Made by a program: the position numbers and the translations under genes. Shown in pieces: positions 61,185 to 64,000 of a stretch of DNA of 64,000 bases. Each line of letters starts with the position of its first letter. The stretch's first letter is position 1. Below the pieces are notes generated by a model. It was given only the letters and a program-made list of their open reading frames with translations, did no database searches and was not told the DNA's origin. Source of the DNA: Eunapius fragilis (taxonomy: Eukaryota > Porifera > Demospongiae > Spongillida > Spongillidae); the NCBI GenBank assembly GCA_963681505.1, contig OY811973.1:310001-374000 (forward strand), read 5' to 3'.

Positions 61185-63630
61185 TAAGTTGTCCTCTTTC
61201 TCTAAATTGTGCCACCTAAGCAATACGATCAATGGTTTGGCTATACTATGCGATTAGATTAGTGGTTCCCTCCCATGCATTTCTATGTTAGAAAATTGGC
61301 TATTTTCACATCATACTTTTAACATATCAACCTAGTGCAGTTCCGATCGTCATGCATGGGCTATCTTCCCATCATGGTGTTACCTTATCATCCTAGTGAA
61401 GTTCAAATCCGTATTGATGGAACATACGAGTAAGGTGTTATCTTTCTCTAAATAGTGCCAAGACTTCAATGCGACCAATGGGTTGGGTATACTATGCGAT
61501 TAAATTTGTGGTTCCCTCCCATACATTTCAATGGGAGAAAATTGGCTATCTTCCCATCATGGTGTTAATTTATCATCCTAGTGAAGTTTAAATCCATCTT
61601 GATGGGACATACGAGTAAGTTGTCCTCTTTCTCTAAATTGTGCCACCTAAGCAATACGATCAATGGTTTGGCTATACTATGCGATTAGATTAGTGGTTCC
61701 CTCCCATACATTTCCATGGGAGAAAATTTGGTTAACTTATCAACCTAGTGTAGTTCCAATCGCTATGCATGGCACATACGAGTACGGTATCCTCTTTCTT
61801 AAAATAGTGCTACCTGTGCAAGACGGTCAATGGTTTGGCTATACTATGCGATTAGATTAGTGGTTCCCTCCCATACATTTCTATGGGAGAAAATAGGCTA
61901 TTTTCCCATCACGGTTTTAACTTATCAACCTAGTGTAGTTCCGATCGTTATGTATGGGACATACGAGTAAGGTGTCATCTTTCTCGAAATAGTGCCAACT
62001 CTGCAATACGATCAATGGTTTGGCTATACCATGCGATTAGATTAGTGGTTCCCTCCCATTCATTTCTATAGGAGAAAATTGGCTATTCTCCCATCATGGT
62101 TTTAATTTATCATCCTAGTGAAGTTCACATTTACAAAGATGGGTCATACGAGTAAGGTGTTCTCTTTCTCTAAATAATTCCACCTCTTCAATACGATCAA
62201 TGGTTTGGGTATACTATGCGATTAGATTAGTGATTCCCTCCCATACATTTCTATGAGAGAAAATTGGCTATCTTCCCATCATGGTGTTAATTTATCATCC
62301 ACATGCAGAACCAATCCGTATTCATGGGACATCTGAGAAAGGTGTTCTCTTTTACTAAATAGTGCTACCCTTGCAATTTGATCAGCGGTTTGGCTATACT
62401 ATGCGATTAGATTAGTGGTTCCCTCCCATACATTTCTATGGGAGAAAATTGATTATTTTCCGATCATGGTGTTAATTTATCATCCTACAGACGTTCCAAT
62501 ACCTTTTTAAGAGAATACGAGTAAGATGTCCTCTTTCTTTAAAAAGTGCCACCTCTGCAATACGATCAATCGTTTGGGTATACTATGCAATTAGATTAGT
62601 GGTTCCCTACCATACATTTCTATAGGAGAAAATTGGCTATCTTCCCATCATGGTATAATTTAATCATCCTAGTGAATTTCCAATCCCTATTGATGGGGCA
62701 TACGAGTAAGGCTTTCTCCTTCTCCAAATAGTGCCAAATCTGCAATACGATCTATGGTTTGGCTATACTATGCGATTAGATTATTAGTTCCCTCCCATTC
62801 ATTTCTATGGAAGATAAATGGGTCACTTCCCATAATGATGTTGACTTATCAACCTAGTGTAGTTCCGATCGTTATGCATGGGACATACGAGTAAGGTGTC
62901 CTCTTTCTCTAAATACTGCCTCCTCTACAATACAGTCAATGGTTTGGGTATCGTATGCGATTAGATTAGTGGCTCCCTCCCATACATTTCTATAAGAGAA
63001 AATTGGCTATCTTCCTATCATGGTGTTAACTTATCAACCTAGTGTAGTTATGATCGTTATGCATGGACCATACGAGTAAGGTGTCCCCTTTCTCTAAATA
63101 GTGCCACCTCTACAGTACGATCAATGGGTTGGCTATGCTATGAGATTAGATTAATGGTTCCCACCCATACATTCTATTGGAGAACATTGGCTAACATCCC
63201 ATCATGGTGACAACTTATCAACCTAGTGCAGTTCCGATCGTTATGTATGGAAGGTACGAGTAAGGTGTCCTCTTTCTCTAAATTGAGCCACTTCTGCAAT
63301 ACAATCAATGGTTTGGCTATACTATGCAATTTAATTAGTGGTTCCCTCCCATACATTTCTATGCGAGAAATTTGGCTATTTTCCCATCATTGTGTAAATT
63401 TATCAACCTATTGCAGTTCCATTCGTTATGCATGGGACATACGAGTATAGTGTCCTCTTTCTAAAAATAGTGCCACCTCGTCAATACGATCAATCGTTTG
63501 GCTATACTATGCGATTAGATTAATGGTTACCTCCTATACATTTCTTTGTGAAAAAATTGACATCTTCCCATCATGGTGTTAATTTATCAACCTAGTGCAG
63601 CTCAGATCGTTATGCATTGGACATTCGAGG
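61185..63630 (+). repeat. 185-bp satellite family B, '+' orientation, right of the retroelement
   Basis: About 13 monomers with several internal deletions, for example near 61730. The stretch TTGTCCTCTTTCTCTAAATT recurs at 61188 and 61619, marking a 431-bp local repeat. From about 62100 the monomers are noticeably diverged from one another. No gene is seen; short frames track the monomer. Confidence 0.92.
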
Positions 63631-64000
63631 AATTTGAGAAAGAGGACACCTTACTCGTATGTCCCATGCATAACGATCGGAACTGCTCAAGGTTGATAAG
63701 TTAACACCACAATGTGAAGATAGCCTATTTTCTCCCATAGAAATGTATGTATGGGAGGGAAACGCTAATCTAATCGCATAGAATAGCCAAACCAGTGATT
63801 GCATTGAAGAGGAGGCATTATTTACAGAAATGTGACACCTCACTCGATTTTCCCATGATTAAGGATCGCAACTCCACAAGGTTGCTAAATTAACACTATG
63901 ATGGGAAGATAGCCAATTTTCTCCCAAAGAATTGTATGGGAGGAAACCACTAATGTAATCACATCGTATAGCTAAACCATTGATCATATTAAAGAGGACG
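63631..64000 (-). repeat. 185-bp satellite family B, '-' orientation, after a flip
   Basis: At about 63630 the sequence changes from the '+' form (GATCGTTATGCATTGGAC) to the '-' form (GAGAAAGAGGACACCTTACT). Two monomers follow to the window edge. The last ones carry family A-like words (GGAGGCATTATTTACAGAAA, GGATCGCAACTCCAC) inside B-like sequence, so they look intermediate. Confidence 0.88.

Overview
The window is a eukaryotic, almost certainly metazoan, satellite-rich region. About 61 of 64 kb is tandem repeat. Only two short islands of non-array DNA (39061-41225 and about 44344-46937) and one retrotransposon fragment interrupt it. Signs of an animal genome are CA microsatellites, a non-LTR reverse transcriptase of the CR1/Jockey type, a spliced gene model, and a 15-residue Lys/Asp-Pro repeat protein of a kind I recall (unverified) from sponge and cnidarian predictions. 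A marine invertebrate such as a sponge is my best guess.

Layout. Positions 1-39060 are a 185-bp satellite (family A, roughly 210 monomers). It runs in one orientation up to 15087 and in the opposite orientation from about 15097, so the two halves form a giant head-to-head inverted array. I call the orientation reading GTGGTTCCCTCCC on the given strand '+', and its reverse '-'. The '-' half holds a young 1848-bp higher-order repeat (about 4.5 copies). The '+' half holds different young blocks (1461, 1110 and 556 bp). Positions 39061-41225 are low-complexity non-array DNA with no gene I can support.

Positions about 41226-44343 and 47235-53278 are a second, unrelated array: an 18-bp perfect palindrome, TGACTCCTGCAGGAGTCA, spaced by alternating 14- and 16-nt asymmetric spacers. 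Between these arrays is an island (44344-46937) with a two-exon gene. Its 45-bp coding repeat is interrupted by a 225-bp inverted-repeat transposable element carrying telomere-like TTAGGG units. A 133-bp-arm inverted repeat (46938-47234) closes the island. The second palindrome array contains a 1515-bp higher-order repeat.

From 53279 to 64000 a diverged 185-bp satellite (family B, alignable to family A along the whole monomer) alternates with blocks of palindrome minisatellite. Three copies of a roughly 175-bp linker join the two repeat types, always at the same boundaries. One pair of inverted linkers encloses a 2.2-kb foldback-like structure (56995-59162) with a third, 51-53-bp hairpin minisatellite inside. 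A 5'-truncated reverse transcriptase element (59668-61184) sits in family B with a 5-bp target duplication.

Little here works as genes. The biology lies in the repeats: a nucleosome-sized satellite with a conserved dyad element shared by both families, higher-order repeats, repeated orientation switches, and a composite satellite-linker-minisatellite module that looks able to duplicate as a unit. Short open frames inside the arrays are by-products of repeat periodicity and are not annotated as genes.
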